A stretch of 64,000 nt of DNA from Marchantia polymorpha subsp. ruderalis (taxonomy: Eukaryota > Streptophyta > Marchantiopsida > Marchantiales > Marchantiaceae): the NCBI GenBank assembly GCA_037833965.1, contig AP031357.1, forward strand, positions 330,001 to 394,000, given 5' to 3'. Shown here piece after piece: positions 46,540-57,817 of the stretch. Each line of letters opens with the position of its first letter. The first letter of the stretch is position 1. Position numbers and translations under genes: made by a program. Under the pieces are notes generated by a model. That model ran no database searches and had not been told where the DNA came from. It worked only from the letters and a program-made list of their open reading frames with translations.

Positions 46540-48100
46540 TCAACACATGAAAGCAGATGCATGCCAACAATGCACCATCTCCTCGTCAACCTCACCATGC
46601 CATCTAGCTCCGGTGTCATCCTCTTGGCTAGTGCATGAGTTCCGACTCAAACCATCGGCATTCAGGTTCGCAACTCCAGGTCTATGCACTACCTGAAAGT
46701 CGTACTCCTGTAAGATGAGAGCCCATCGTGCAAGCTTCCATGTGAGCTTGTCGGACTTCATCAACCACTTGAGCGGCTGATGATCAGTAACAAGGATGAA
46801 CTGCGTATCAAACAAGTAACACCTGAAGTGTGCCACAGCCCACACTGCTGCCAAGCACTCTTCCTCGTACGAACTATACCGCGACTCCGCTGCATTGTTC
46901 GAACGACTAGTGTACGCAATCACAAACTCCTTGCCCTCATCATCACGCTGCGTCAACACCGCTCAAAGTCCCAACATACTCCAATTAGTGTGCAACTGGT
47001 ATGGACGACCTCTGATAGGTCTCCTCAAGATGGGAGCGGCCACCAACCTGGCCTTGAGCTCAACAAAAGCTCTCTCCTGCTCATCTCCCCATTGCCACTC
47101 CTGATCTGATTGCAGCAACTGGTTCAAAGGCTTGGCTATAGCACTGAATCCCTTAACATACCTCCTGTAGTAGTTCGCCAAACCCATGAATGCACGAACT
47201 CTACTCACATCCGTGGGACGAGGGATCCGTGCAATAGCCTCCACCTTTGCTTGCTGAACTCCTTAACCACCTGGGTATATCACATGACCCAAGTACTCAA
47301 CCTTCTCCTGGAAGAACTTACACTTCCCAGGATGTAACCTCAAACCATGAGCGCTCAAACTCAATCTACAAATGTATCTAGTGTTGCTCCAGAGTGTCAC
47401 TAAACACCAAGATATCATCAATTTAACATCTGACAAAATCCAACCCCGCTAGTATTCTGTCCATAACCCTTTGAAACTCGGCAGGTGCATTCTTCAACCC
47501 AAAGGGTAAGAATCGCCACTAATACAAACAATCCTTGCCATGGGAGTTGACGCCCCAAAACACTGTCTTGGTCTTGTACTCCTTCTGAATTGGCAACTGA
47601 TGGTATCCTGCTCGAAGATCCAAAGTACTAAAAATCCTCGCATGTCCCACCACATCGAAGATCTCCTCATGTGTAGGCATGGCATACTTATCGGACTTTG
47701 TCTGCCGATTGATTGGACGGTAGTCTCCACACATGCGCCTATCCGTGTAGTTGCCATGTACATCCTTCTTCACCGGCATGACAATGGCTGACGCATACTC
47801 ACCATGTGATAACTCCACTAGTCCAGCCTCAAGTAGGTCCAACGTCCTACTTCGAATCAAATCCCTCTCCATCTCACTGTATCGATAAGGACGATGGAAG
47901 ATTGGCGTATCACTAGCCAATTCTATCCGTATACCGGGTCCAATCAATGCACCCAACTCCTTCATACTAAAGGCAAAACAACTCCTATAGTCTCGTAGGA
48001 ATTGTGTCAATCGTCGCCTCTCTTCTCTTGTGATTTGAGAACCAATCAATGGCTCCCATTCCTCCTCCATAGACACACTAGAGGGAGGCGACATTGTCAA
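46540..48100 (-). pseudogene. A2 reverse transcriptase and RNase H
   Basis: Frame from 48100: REERRRLTQFLRDYRSC, PYRYSEMERDLIRSRTLDLL, VMPVKKDVHGNYTDRRMCG, FSTLDLRAGYHQLPI. Then the YIDD block (about 47415) with the Tyr codon turned into a stop, GLANYYRRYVKGFSAIAKPL (about 47170), and RNase H with YTSRSNNAAESRYSSYEEEC, LVTDHQPLKWLMKSDKL and VHRPGVANLNADGLSR to 46540. Two frame changes and a few stops. Better preserved than A1 and the best source for the family sequence. Confidence 0.87.
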
Positions 48101-48106
48101 TAGTTG

Positions 48107-48747
48107 CTACGCTACATCCTGCAAAGAAGTGTTCTCCATACCTTCCTTCGTAGCCACCTCCACATGAGAATCCTCTTCAACAGCATGGGCTGCAACTCTA
48201 GCAAGTCCTCTCGTCACGTCCCATGAACTCCAAGGATGACGAATATCTCGCTTGTCGCCCCCAACCATTGCCACTACCGTCCCGGTAGGCAATGAGCTAA
48301 CAAGTGGTGTACTAACCACTAAATCAACGCGCAAACGGCGTTGCTCCGCCAAACCCACGAAGAGACTCAACGCGTAGTCTCGTTCTTCTCCACATACAAG
48401 TATCTCCGTATGAGAACACCTGACTGCAACACCACAGCCAAACCTGTGCTGATCCCACCAAAAAGATCCAGCAAACAAACGCCCTCTGAGGAATACTCCC
48501 ATGCAATAGGTGAAGTAACCAATGGAGACAATGCGCTAGAACCACCAACTAGCCGATCAGCTGAAGCCCTCTCTGGCTCTGCTGCTAAAGAGTCTTCACT
48601 CCCAGCCTTCTTCACCAACCTATCATTCTCCAACTGGGGTGCCTGACAAGAACTCCATAGTAGAACATCTAAGGGTGAAGTCACCGCCGCTGTGAAACTC
48701 ACAAACTCCTTCATATCCTCGTAGACTGAGGTATCGTCGGCGGACAT
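48107..48747 (-). pseudogene. A2 methyltransferase remnant: motif I kept, IV-X deleted
   Basis: A Ser/Asp-rich stretch precedes VCLLDLFGGISTGLAVVL (about 48430-48480), the AdoMet-binding motif I of C5 methyltransferases, with the following RRYLYVEKNETTRRV that overlaps the start of the A1 domain. The next bases jump to LAEQRRLRVDLVV, which in A1 lies after motif X, so about 830 bp holding the catalytic motifs are gone. The rest (PTGTVVAMVGGDKRDI, RGLARVAAHAV) is the spacer between methyltransferase and RT, shared with A1. Confidence 0.82.
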
Positions 48748-48759
48748 GTTTCCCTCTAA

Positions 48760-49928
48760 CTAGTCATCAGGCCAGGTAAGCACTCCGCTGTAACCCGCAA
48801 CAGATGCTAAGACCGCAGATGAAGATCCAAGAGGTCGATCTCGAGCAATAAATCTCACTGGCAGCTCGCTGAGATGTCCATCGCCAGATTGCCAACCAGG
48901 ACGATAGGCATCAGTCTCCGTCCAATAGCCCATCCAAAAATCCATCGGATATAACATAGCTCCACCAACAAGCACATCATATGACTCTGCCGATGTAACC
49001 ACCGCACGAACTCCAAACTGCGAGCTATCATGAGGGTGATTATGCCTCAATTGCACCGCTATGTTCTCCCGAGTCATAAAGTAAGACCTATCGCTGGCAC
49101 CACCAAGGAATGTCTGGATCTGGAATGAGCAAGGTTCCAATCTCACCTCCGAATACCCAAACTAATGCATGCAGCCTTGCTCAACATCAAGGGCTGTGCA
49201 CCAGAATCCAACAAAACTCTAGCTGGGACATACACCTGTCAAGTAGAACTCATTAACCAAAATAGACCACTTCGGTTGTCCACCATACATACACCAGGGA
49301 CAATACTCTCGCGATCAATGGCTGGGCAAGCTAGTAAGAACTCCATTCTCGCCGCTGCCGCCTGCCAAGTCGTCTCCTCGAACAATGTAGACGTTGAGGA
49401 TGGGTCCTCAACTGTATCCTCACGTATCTCGGCACTCGTAGCAGCGACTCTCCCACGCTCACACGACGTGGCTGCTACCCAAAATACTCGAGCCAAATCA
49501 ATACCAGAGTTCATCAACTCTGTGGCTGAAAACAATGGAGATCGCAAGACTGAAGTGGCCATCCGCATCACTGCATTAGATGGCAAGTCTGCGTCCACAA
49601 CAGATGATGTAAGAACCTCAGTTCTCACTCTAGTGTCACTAGGCGGTGCAGGTCTCATAGATGAACTGCTACCCACCTTTGACAACAAAAAGGACTGGGG
49701 AAGTATAGACTGACGTCCACCGTCACCCCTTTGAGGGTCCAACTCCACAGTCGCACTACGTGGCTCTGAAGTGTGAGCACCACCTCTGGTCACTGCAACT
49801 GATGCCTCAACCTGTGCTGCACCGGCCAAATAGGAGAAATCCTCTTCCTCATAAGATGTGGAAGTGCTCGCCCCCATACCAGCCATAGCAGCAAGCCTCT
49901 GCTCCAACTGCTCAATCCGTGCAGCCAT
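48760..49928 (-). pseudogene. A2 ORF2 N-terminus and aspartic protease
   Basis: ORF2 begins MAARIEQLEQRLAAMAGM (coiled coil) in a frame different from gag, followed by a Ser/Thr-rich region. Around 49190-49220, VLLDSGAQPLMLSKAA carries the retropepsin Asp-Ser-Gly signature, and ESYDVLVGGAMLYPMDF (about 48980) is the C-terminal protease motif. A frame change lies near 49150. The enzyme would cut Gag-Pol; this whole section is missing in A1. Confidence 0.78.
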
Positions 49929-51142
49929 AGCGCTCTCTGTGGTGGAAGTAGCACTCGTTGCGGTACGCTCAATGGCACCGGTACCTCTACCGCCTCTGCC
50001 ACTCGACCACCTTGGCCTCGTGGAGCATCACCACCACGATCTCTACCTCTAGATCTCAGCTCAGGATGAAGGTCAAAACAACGCTCTCGAGGATGACCCG
50101 GTCGATGACAATGATCACAGGTCACTTTTGCCGGATGTGGGCTAGCTTGTGGAGTTTGTCTTTCTCTTTCATGGGGACAATCCTTCCCTATATGACTACC
50201 TACGCAATTCCAACATGACGGTCCCTGTGGCTGGCCCAAAAATGAAAGCAGTGGTGGCCGCGCACTAGGCTTTCTATGACCTGAAGGATGTCGTGTATGA
50301 CCTCCACGACTCCCACTACCACCACCCATGGGGCAAGACTATGCTGTGCTATGTGGGATACGCGAAGTAGTGGTTGTGTCCCTCGCAAATGTAGACGTCA
50401 CCACCCTCTCCTCCACCATGTTAAGCTCAATCTTCTCAGAAAGAGCAAACACATGGGCTAATGTGGGTGATGAGTCGCTCATGAGAGTAGCATCACGCAC
50501 TCTCCTCCGCAACTCTTTGTCCATAATCCGATACCACTACTGGACAGCTTGTGCCTAAGTCACACCGTGAGTAACCGAGATTAGCCGTCGCATACGAGTG
50601 TATGCCTCACGAAGACTCTCACCAGTCATCCGCTCAAACTCTTGGAGGCTCCTCAACTTCTCTGTCTTCACCTCCTGATAATTCTTCCTCAATCTCTGGA
50701 AGAACTCAAGAATGGGGCTAAACAAAGGTACGCCACTAGCATCTCCCCTCGTGCTGCCACCAGCAATGCTAACAGTACCGTTGCTAATACTGGTTGCGCC
50801 AACTGCTCCACTGGTACCCTCGCTGATGCTACTACTCGCACCCCCACTGATGTTGATACTCGCACCACCACTGGTACCCACCCCACCCTGGGTAGTGGAT
50901 AAGTAGTTCGGAGACCAATGGCGCCTCCATGCATCAATCTCCGCAGCATAATCTCTCCCAAACTCATGATAATCATCCATGGGAGGCCCCTCCAAAGGCT
51001 GAAATAACCCTTTCCATGCAAAGAAGGGTGTAAACAACGTGGGGTTACGCAGAAACTGCATATCACACCACGTGTCGAACTCCTGAATAAAATCATGGAG
51101 CTCGATGGTGCTCACAGCACCACAGTAACGTCCATGTCCCAA
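49790..51142 (-). pseudogene. A2 gag
   Basis: From MGHGRYCGAVSTIELHDFIQ through FFAWKGLFQPLEGP, DYHEFGRDYAAEIDAWRRHW, a Gly/Ser/Thr/Ala repeat region, FFQRLRKNYQEVKTEKLRSL, AYTRMRRLISVTHGV, AHVFALSEKIELNMV, to two zinc knuckles: CWNCVGSHIGKDC (C-x2-C-x3-H-x4-C) and CDHCHRPGHPRERC (standard). Two or three in-frame stops. ORF2 starts inside its 3' end in another frame. This uninterrupted copy proves that A1 gag was split by D1. Confidence 0.85.
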
Positions 51143-52190
51143 ATTAATGGGGTTGGAATAGTGGACGATATCACCACCAAAGACTTTGTGTCTGCAGCAT
51201 TCTGGTCCTCCTTCGCAACAACTGGCGAAATAGGTGAAGGTAGCCGATACCTCAGCCCACTCCGCGTAAATCCACCGCGGTCCTCAACAGGACCATTAGA
51301 CTGATCCGTGATGACGAAACCTCAACTGGCACCACCGCCAGATCTCCACCCAATAACCCTATGTGCACCTAACGTCGTGCCGCACTGAGCTACTCTAGCC
51401 CTACTAACTAAGAGGTATGTGCAACCTAATCTGTCATCACAGCAAGAAAACTTTCACGTTCTACTGGTCATCACTCCAGTCTCACCGTGAGAGAAACATA
51501 GATAGGCCGGCCGGTGATCAAGTCCTGCCCCCTATCGACAGCACACAGGAGTAAAACTACTCCGGAAATCAGCATCACTCCTACACAGGCGCGCACCAAG
51601 AAGCAAGACTGGAGAGTATCCAAACACAAGCAAACAGCTAGCAACGACTCTTAAGTCTAAAGGAAACGTAGCACAGAACAAGACAACACACACGGGACAT
51701 TGCATCGCTTCGCGATCCCGATTTGATCTCCATCGCCCTCCTATCACCAAAAACTTATCACGTACAAATGGTAGCTCGCCTGCTAGCTTTCTCCTTGCTC
51801 TCACGTTCCCATTCGTAGGTTGGTCACGAATCCGTCACCAATTGGACGTTGGAAAAACATCTGCAATTCCCGTAGGGAAACAACTTTACTATTCAACTAG
51901 TAGGTTATCTGACTATGATTTCATAAGGAAATCACTAACAAATCACTAAGTACGCTAATTGCCTAATCATCAAAAATCACAACATTTTGTGATCAAGTTG
52001 TACAAAAATGATAAATGCAACACCGTACCTTCAAACTAAAAGAAGTGAGACTAGATGCAAACTCCAGTCTCTTCAGTCTTTTTTTTTTCTTTTTTTTTTC
52101 CAAGCTGAAATTTCAGTTTTTTTTTTTTTTAAACCTGAAATGTTGTGCTCGGACAGTCACACCAACTCGACACCTTAACAATTGGTACCA

Positions 52191-52283
52191 GTATACTGTA
52201 TTTCTGAGTATACAGTATACAATCAGTATCCAATATTTCTCTGTATACAGTAAGAATGTATAGATATCTATCTATACATTCTT
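52191..52283. repeat. Two palindromes in the A2 leader
   Basis: GTATACTGTA (52191-52200) pairs with TACAGTATAC (52211-52220). AAGAATGTATAGATA (52252-52266) pairs perfectly with TATCTATACATTCTT (52269-52283) across a 2-nt gap. They could be a small MITE inserted in the leader or RNA packaging hairpins. Confidence 0.8.
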
Positions 52284-52631
52284 TGTTTTGAAAACTAGAA
52301 GGTGTAGGTAGAGCTGGCTGATCAGTATACTAACAGTTCTTTACACAGATGCAAGTGGCAGGAAGACCGAAGTGAGAATAACTAACTGACATAAATCAAA
52401 ATGAACATTTTTTGTTATTTTTTGTCCCAAAGAGAACCTGTTTCTGAACCCACTTTATAAATTTTCTACAAAGAAAAGAAGGCATACAATTCTGTAGAGG
52501 ATTTTACTAGGTCTTCATTTACGTCACTATGAAAGAGAAAACATCAGATCATTTACATTAATCTGATCATCTACATATCCCATCATAACAGTTCTAACCT
52601 CAGTATTTGTCTTTACGAACATATCCTTCAC

Positions 52632-53120
52632 TCATCTCAGAACGGAAACAATTCCAACTTTGTGCGCTAAAGGTCTCAACAAGGTCCACAACATTTCTCC
52701 TCTCACGCCGAAACTCTCAAACTCACACTCCCTATCTGCTGTATTTTTGAACTCCAAACATTTTTGCTCCTTCAAATCAGTCAATGATGAGTCCATCGAC
52801 GAAAAAGTAAGATGGAGATTCTGACAAAGATCTTCATCCGAAACTGAGTTCTCCGCTTCAATAGGTAAAACACGTACTCGACTAGGGGACACCATACATA
52901 CATCAGTATTTTTGATTCTCCGTTTTGGAGAAGAGGACGTGATTAGAGCAGCAGCAACCTTCTTTCCTCCGCTGCCAAAACCCTGTATCATTTCTTCGCT
53001 TTTTGTTGGAACACTTAGATCTATACTCCACTTTGTACCTGAAAATGTATACAATTTGCAACACTTCGTGGCAAGAGATGAGGCCCGCTCATGCATCCAA
53101 ACTATGATCAGGAGGTACAA
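52632..53120 (-). CDS. Possible 162-codon leader ORF of A2, unknown
   Basis: Sense-strand frame starting MYLLIIVWMHERASSLATK with a central basic patch (SSPKRRIKN) and a region rich in Ser, Asp and Glu (ENSVSDEDLCQNLHL, SSMDSSLTDLKEQ). No family recognised. A1 at the matching distance (about 16690) has no similar protein, so conservation is not shown. It may be a chance frame or a remnant of an extra gene. Confidence 0.2.
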   Translation of the reverse strand: MYLLIIVWMHERASSLATKCCKLYTFSGTKWSIDLSVPTKSEEMIQGFGSGGKKVAAALITSSSPKRRIKNTDVCMVSPSRVRVLPIEAENSVSDEDLCQNLHLTFSSMDSSLTDLKEQKCLEFKNTADRECEFESFGVRGEMLWTLLRPLAHKVGIVSVLR

Positions 53121-54504
53121 CTCAATTTAGTTTTCCAAGCTGCCCCTAATGTCGAGTTCTGGTTCAGATGATTTTGCTTCCACGGGTATAGAAGCATACA
53201 GGTTGATGAGCTTCTCCTCCTCATGCGACAACTTCAGATAGCGAGCTTCACGGTCAATTAGCATACTCACCAAATCAGGTGCAGTGATCTCTCAAATTGG
53301 ACAGGCCAGCTTTGCATGACCTCCTTTCTCCAACGCATTACAGTACTCTACTCCACTAGACCAACTACGGCATGCGCAACAATCTGTCGCATGCTGTAGA
53401 CAGATTTCTTTGCCTTCGGCAAATCAGATCAACTTTAATATGTTTCTATTAATTAATCTGCTGTACTTCCCGAATTGCTGATAATACTACGTCAGGCCCC
53501 GCTGCTCTCTCCGCTGATGACTTGTCTACTTCTCTCTGAAATCTGCTGCTGACGGCCGCTACCAAATCTGCGCTCAGCTTTACGCTGAGCAATATTCAAG
53601 GTCAGTTGTACTCCTGTCCCCAAGCAAAATTCCTATATTCGACCCCTTCTTCTTTCACTTTGAGATTAGATATCACCTTTGAGTCTACACAAGCAGGAAG
53701 TAGAATCGTCTCATATGTGTTTGAATCGTGAATCAAATTTGACAGTTCAAATGATCCGAAAGTACTACGGGTGAAATTACTACACTGATTTCTCCTACCA
53801 AGTCACATAAACCTCGTTTCGTTGGAACCAGAACTATTACTCCATTTGAAATTTGTTTCAATTTCACAGGCACCATATTCGGAATCAGAGTAAAATAATC
53901 CATAGTTGTAACATCCCGACTTGCATAGGTGCAATTAACGCATAGAGATAATTCTCAGGCGATTAACGCTCAGAAACCTGTAAAGTCTCGTCGCATTGCC
54001 CTCACATTCTCAAGGTCACGCTCTCAAGCCCTTCCTTCTCTCTCTCTTGCCGGAACACAATCTGCAGCCCGCAGATTCACTGGCTTCGTTTTTCCGTCGT
54101 CGGCTACTAATTTTCCCTCAAACTTTTGCAAATCTTTCCAACACTAAGAAGATGGAAGCTTCGAGAGGAGAAGCTTCTAAATTACTTGCGAAATCAACAC
54201 AGAATAAGAATATCATTGCTTTCCTGAATCTCCATGATATGACATCTCCGACATGATGAACAATACTGCTGCAGTCTGTCGCACCTCACCTCCACGCAGA
54301 CTCCACTCGTAACAGCGATGTTACCAACCCCACCCGCGCAAGCTCCGACATCAGAAATTGAGTTGATTCTTCGAGCTCTCTTACAGTGATTCCTCTATTC
54401 GATCAAATTTAAAATATTGAAACTCAACCACAAAAAATGAAACACACGAAAACCACTCCAGCCAAAAGCTAATCACAACCCACCGACAATTTCGTGCACA
54501 CTGA

Positions 54505-54515
54505 GTTCTTCGAGT
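54505..54515 (-). other. Self-complementary primer-binding site of A2
   Basis: In element sense CTCGAAGAACT, directly after Y1. It pairs 10 of 11 with the block in Y1 (54672-54682) and 11 of 11 with the block in Y2 (39244-39254). Same 11 nt and same position as in A1. Confidence 0.6.
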
Positions 54516-54776
54516 GAAATAAACGGGAGATTCTCCACTTGAATTCCCGTCGGTGGTTTATCCTACTGGCAAAACTGTCCCCGTCACAAACATAGTCAAG
54601 CCAAACCCACTTCACACTCGGAGATTGCAGGTCGATGCTCCCGGGCACTACTTTCAACGTGCTAGGCTTGATTCGAAGAACTTACGTTCTTCGAGCCGTC
54701 CCCGACTGTATACCCTTCGCAATTCAAACCCTAAGCTAGACACTATTTTAAGCAAAACACCAAAAACTACATGACA
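54516..54776 (-). repeat. Y1, 5' terminal repeat of A2
   Basis: 261 bp, from TGTCATGTAGTTTTTGG to CCGTTTATTTCA in element sense, related to Y2 at 39087-39341. No X segment accompanies it. It is flanked outside by the AGTC duplication. Confidence 0.87.
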
Positions 54777-54780
54777 AGTC

Positions 54781-55399
54781 GGATGAAGAGCCTTCGGCGG
54801 AAGAGGCTTAGTCGCAAGTACTAAGTGCCGCCAAAGTTCTGTGTGAACAAGTGCTTCTGTTACTCCAGTACCTCCACCGCAAGCGGGGAAAGTATGCAGG
54901 AGCTACCACCAACGGATCTTACGTGGAGCTAGTGGGTGAAAGGATGCATGCAAAGGTGGTAGCGACTTCCGCATCTGCAGCGAAGGAACGGCAGAACTAG
55001 GCGACGAAGGCAAAGTACGAGGTACTTCGGAAGAGACTGGCCGAGGAAGTCGAGAAATGGAGGTATTTAGAGAAGACCTTTGAGGATCTCTGCGAGGATA
55101 TTGAGAAGGCCAAGTGTGCGACAGTGGATCTCCGGAGTAGGCTGGAGGCATCTTGGACCGCCTATAACGGTCAATTGCTGAGGATGGACGAACTGACGGT
55201 AGCATCGGAGAAGAAGTAACATGAGCATGCAACCGAGCTCGCAGCGAAGATGAAGGATCTAGAAGAGTGTGAAGCTGCTAGGATCTCGGACTTGGAATTG
55301 ATAGAGAAGCTAGAGACTCAATGCACTAAGTTGAGGTCACAACGGATGCAAGTCAAGGAGCAGTTATGCAAGATGGAGACAAAATTGTTGGAGGCAGAA
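54781..55399 (+). pseudogene. D2 gene, coiled-coil part
   Basis: VLCEQVLLLLQYLHRKRGKY (about 54838) and GSYVELVGERMHAKV match VLCEQIVPLLRYLDRKTSKY and QSYVETIRRRTRSKV of D4, followed by heptad-rich sequence (LRKRLAEEVEKWRYLEKTFE, MKDLEECEAARISDLELIEKL). Two stops. It continues D2 from 38966 across A2 and is cut at 55400 by a solo LTR. Confidence 0.75.
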
Positions 55400-55819
55400 T
55401 GTAACACTAGGGTATAGAGAGAAGCTCACTTGAAGATAGAAACGTAAACCTCGAAGATGAGAGATACCAACAATGGTTCTTCTCTCCCTTATATAGCTCT
55501 CACCAACAAGTACAAGGAGATAAGATCTTATCCCCACCATCCATCCCACTCCTAGTGGATGGATGACGTGGCGGATAACCCTAACAAGCACACGGATCGC
55601 TGACGTGGCGATTCCAATTAACACACTAACTAACACACTCAATCCTTACCTACAAGCACACGGATTGCTCATGTGGCACTGTCAACTAACACATCCACTC
55701 TGTACCTACCAAGTGCGCAGATCGCTGACTTGGCAGCTATGACTAGTGCACACTAAAGTATCTATATCAATATTTACAGTAACCTCTACTTTAGTTTTAA
55801 CTAATTAAAGATTGTTACA
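55400..55819 (-). mobile_element. Solo LTR of family B
   Basis: 420 bp, TGTAACACTAGGG to GATTGTTACA, aligned along its whole length with the B1 and B2 LTRs including the ACGT motifs and TATATAG box. No internal region follows. Flanks CAGAA and CATAA are a near target duplication. It arose by recombination between the two LTRs of a former full element inside the D2 gene. Confidence 0.92.
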
Positions 55820-56084
55820 CATAAGAGAAGAACCGGCAGTTATGAAAGTAAACGAATGACGCCTTGACCGTGAGAATGAACCGATGCCTACGAAGGTTTG
55901 TATTATGGCAGGTCGAGACGCATAAATGGTTGCAGTTTTGAGATCTTGAATGACGTGTGACGGCAATGATAGCGAGTAGTGTTAGTGAGCAGCGCCGGTT
56001 AGCCAAGAAGTTGGACGCGTTTCTTACAAGTTCGTGCGACGCGGTGTTGAACTTGGAGTTGGAACTAGCGGCCGTTTTGCAAAG
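55820..56084 (+). pseudogene. D2 gene, C-terminal fragment
   Basis: RLAKKLDAFLTSSCDAVLNLELELAAVLQ (split here only by decay; about 55993-56083) corresponds to RRVARKLETFLSGARDTMAHL in D4. The frame is lost where D3 inserted; CAAAG at 56080-56084 would be its target duplication. The rest of D2 should lie beyond the window. Confidence 0.65.
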
Positions 56085-56508
56085 TGTGGGGCCTACTTTT
56101 TTGTTTTTCTTTAAAAATTAACAAAAAAACATAAACATATGTGTAGAAGATAGTTATATGAGTTGGAAAGAGTAGATTTATAGGAGTTATGATAGGATTA
56201 GCTAGAATACGTCTACATCCGAAGATCTTCGGATCTTCGTGTCTTCGGCGTAGTCTTTTTACGACGCACGAAGAGCTGCGTCTTCGGCGAGGACATCGGA
56301 ATCAATTTCAAATCATGCAACGGGCCGGACGAGGTTTGCACGCGTCGAGAGTTCTACGAGGCGTAGGAGAAGGCAATGTTAGGGCTTCAAGGGTAAAGGC
56401 AGTAGGAGGAGACTGCGCGCCGACATTGCGATATCAAGCAAGAACGATCGAGAGCGAGAGGAATTGCAATCGAGCCAACCCGCGATTAGCGAAACGCCAA
56501 TTGAATAC

Positions 56509-56867
56509 ATGGCGCCCAAGAAGAGTGAGAAGGTGAGGAAATTGGTCCCCTTGAAGATGCCTTATGAGGAATTGAGACCCTTCAGACACGAGTTGAGGGA
56601 GCTGCGGCTTGAATTACTTCTGTGGAATTGGAATTGCATCTCAACGAGTATCTGCAAGGAAGTTCTGGACAATAGCGCGACCAAAGGCGAGGAGCTCCGC
56701 GGTAATCCCATGCTGTGGAACATCAAGCATTGGACGAAAGTAATGGAACCGTGTGCGAGTAGCGACGAAGACCTTCTGTTTGACAAGAATAGCGTAGGAC
56801 TTACGCGCGGCGAGGAATTCTCTTACGGGCCTCTCTTTGAGACTAGGAGACAGGGAACGAATGGATG
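56509..56867 (+). pseudogene. D3 coiled-coil protein gene, first part
   Basis: Starts MAPKKSEKVRKLVPLKMPYE; LLLWNWNCISTSICKEVL and WTKVMEPCASSDEDLLFDKN align with LLWGWNWTCPEMVREYL and WAQVLGRCAGEGGDLLFEAD of D4. The frame is intact to the D4 insertion. Removing D4 and one GGATG copy joins codons for GTNGWKTVDYKD, matching NGFRTRDYKD, which shows that the interruption was caused by D4. Confidence 0.75.
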
Positions 56868-57755
56868 TGTAATAACCCACCAAAGGCTAAAACTGCAGTA
56901 TGGTGGTAAAAAGATCGAATCCACAGGGACAGAGGCAACACACAGAGTAAAAGTGTCACGTTTAACAGACTTTTGTAGAGTTTGAATTCTAGGCGACTGT
57001 CACTCCCAGAAATACTGCAGTGCTCGACTCGGAGGAGGATCTCGACTCGGAGGATGCTCGGAGGATGCACGGTACAGCGTGGTCACTCAACACACACACA
57101 CACACACACACACCTGAAACTGGCAAAAAGCACAACTCGGAGGTCGGTCAGGACCTCCGCTTCGGATTTCAGGAGGAAAGTGTCTCGCAAGTTCACTCAG
57201 AGGTTCTGCAGGTAGTGCCTCCCACTCCGGCTTTTACTGCCCTTCCGCCAGGAACTAGCGGGGGTACCCGGACTGGACTTCCCACTTCGGAACGAAGCCT
57301 CTACATACGCCGTGGACGTCACCCTCGACTATCACACCAAACGCAGGGAGTGCAGACCCGACTGAGAACTTACTGAAAACACGATCCAGTAACACACACA
57401 CAACCTGAATTACAAACCAAGGTTTACACGAAGTAATGAAACTTCACATTGGCATTCAGGGGAAACTTCCCGTAGGAGTACAATCAGGATATGTCACTCG
57501 AAGGAGTAAGGGGGAACTGTTCAAGTATCTAACTCGCAGCCGGCTCTGAGCATCAGAAATCACCCGCAGGTGCAGATCCGCACTACTCAAGTCTCTAACC
57601 GGGTGCTAGCTCTGAACATTCGGCCGAAGGCCTTCAACTACAACATACGGTAACTTCGCTATGCTGCAGCTTCTCTACGTGGTGCCAGGACCAAAATGCA
57701 CAAACACGCTAAGAAAGTGAGTTCCTGATCTGCACTTCCGAAACTGGAAGAGTCC

Positions 57756-57772
57756 CAAGGCAAAACGCCTTG
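57756..57772 (-). other. Conserved hairpin downstream of the D4 ORF
   Basis: In coding sense TATAAAGTAG is followed by CAAGGC-GTTTT-GCCTTG. Stem identical to D1, loop different. Confidence 0.55.
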
Positions 57773-57817
57773 ATCTACTTTATACTCTCAAAAGATCCTA
57801 ACTAGCACTACGCTATC

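Larger units (their letters stand above)
51143..54504 (-). other. Long leader of A2
   Basis: About 3.36 kb between primer site and gag. The gag-proximal 700 bp aligns by eye with A1 18060-18650. It contains poly-T tracts near 52080-52130, two strong palindromes (listed), one 162-codon sense frame (listed) and a smaller 56-codon sense frame at 53733-53903 starting MDYFTLIPNMVPVKLK. No known domain is recognised. Confidence 0.6.
38971..54776 (-). mobile_element. A2: second copy of the methyltransferase/PHD Ty3/gypsy-type element
   Basis: On the minus strand from TGTCATG (54776) to GCACGATA (38971), flanked by AGTC on both sides (38967-38970, 54777-54780). About 10.4 kb without nested B2. It has the same order as A1: Y1, self-complementary primer site, 3.4-kb leader, gag, protease, methyltransferase remnant, RT, RNase H, integrase, PHD finger, polypurine tract, X-Y-X. 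Y and X differ substantially in sequence from those of A1, so the two are separate lineages of one family. It is inserted in the linker of the D2 gene. Confidence 0.88.
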
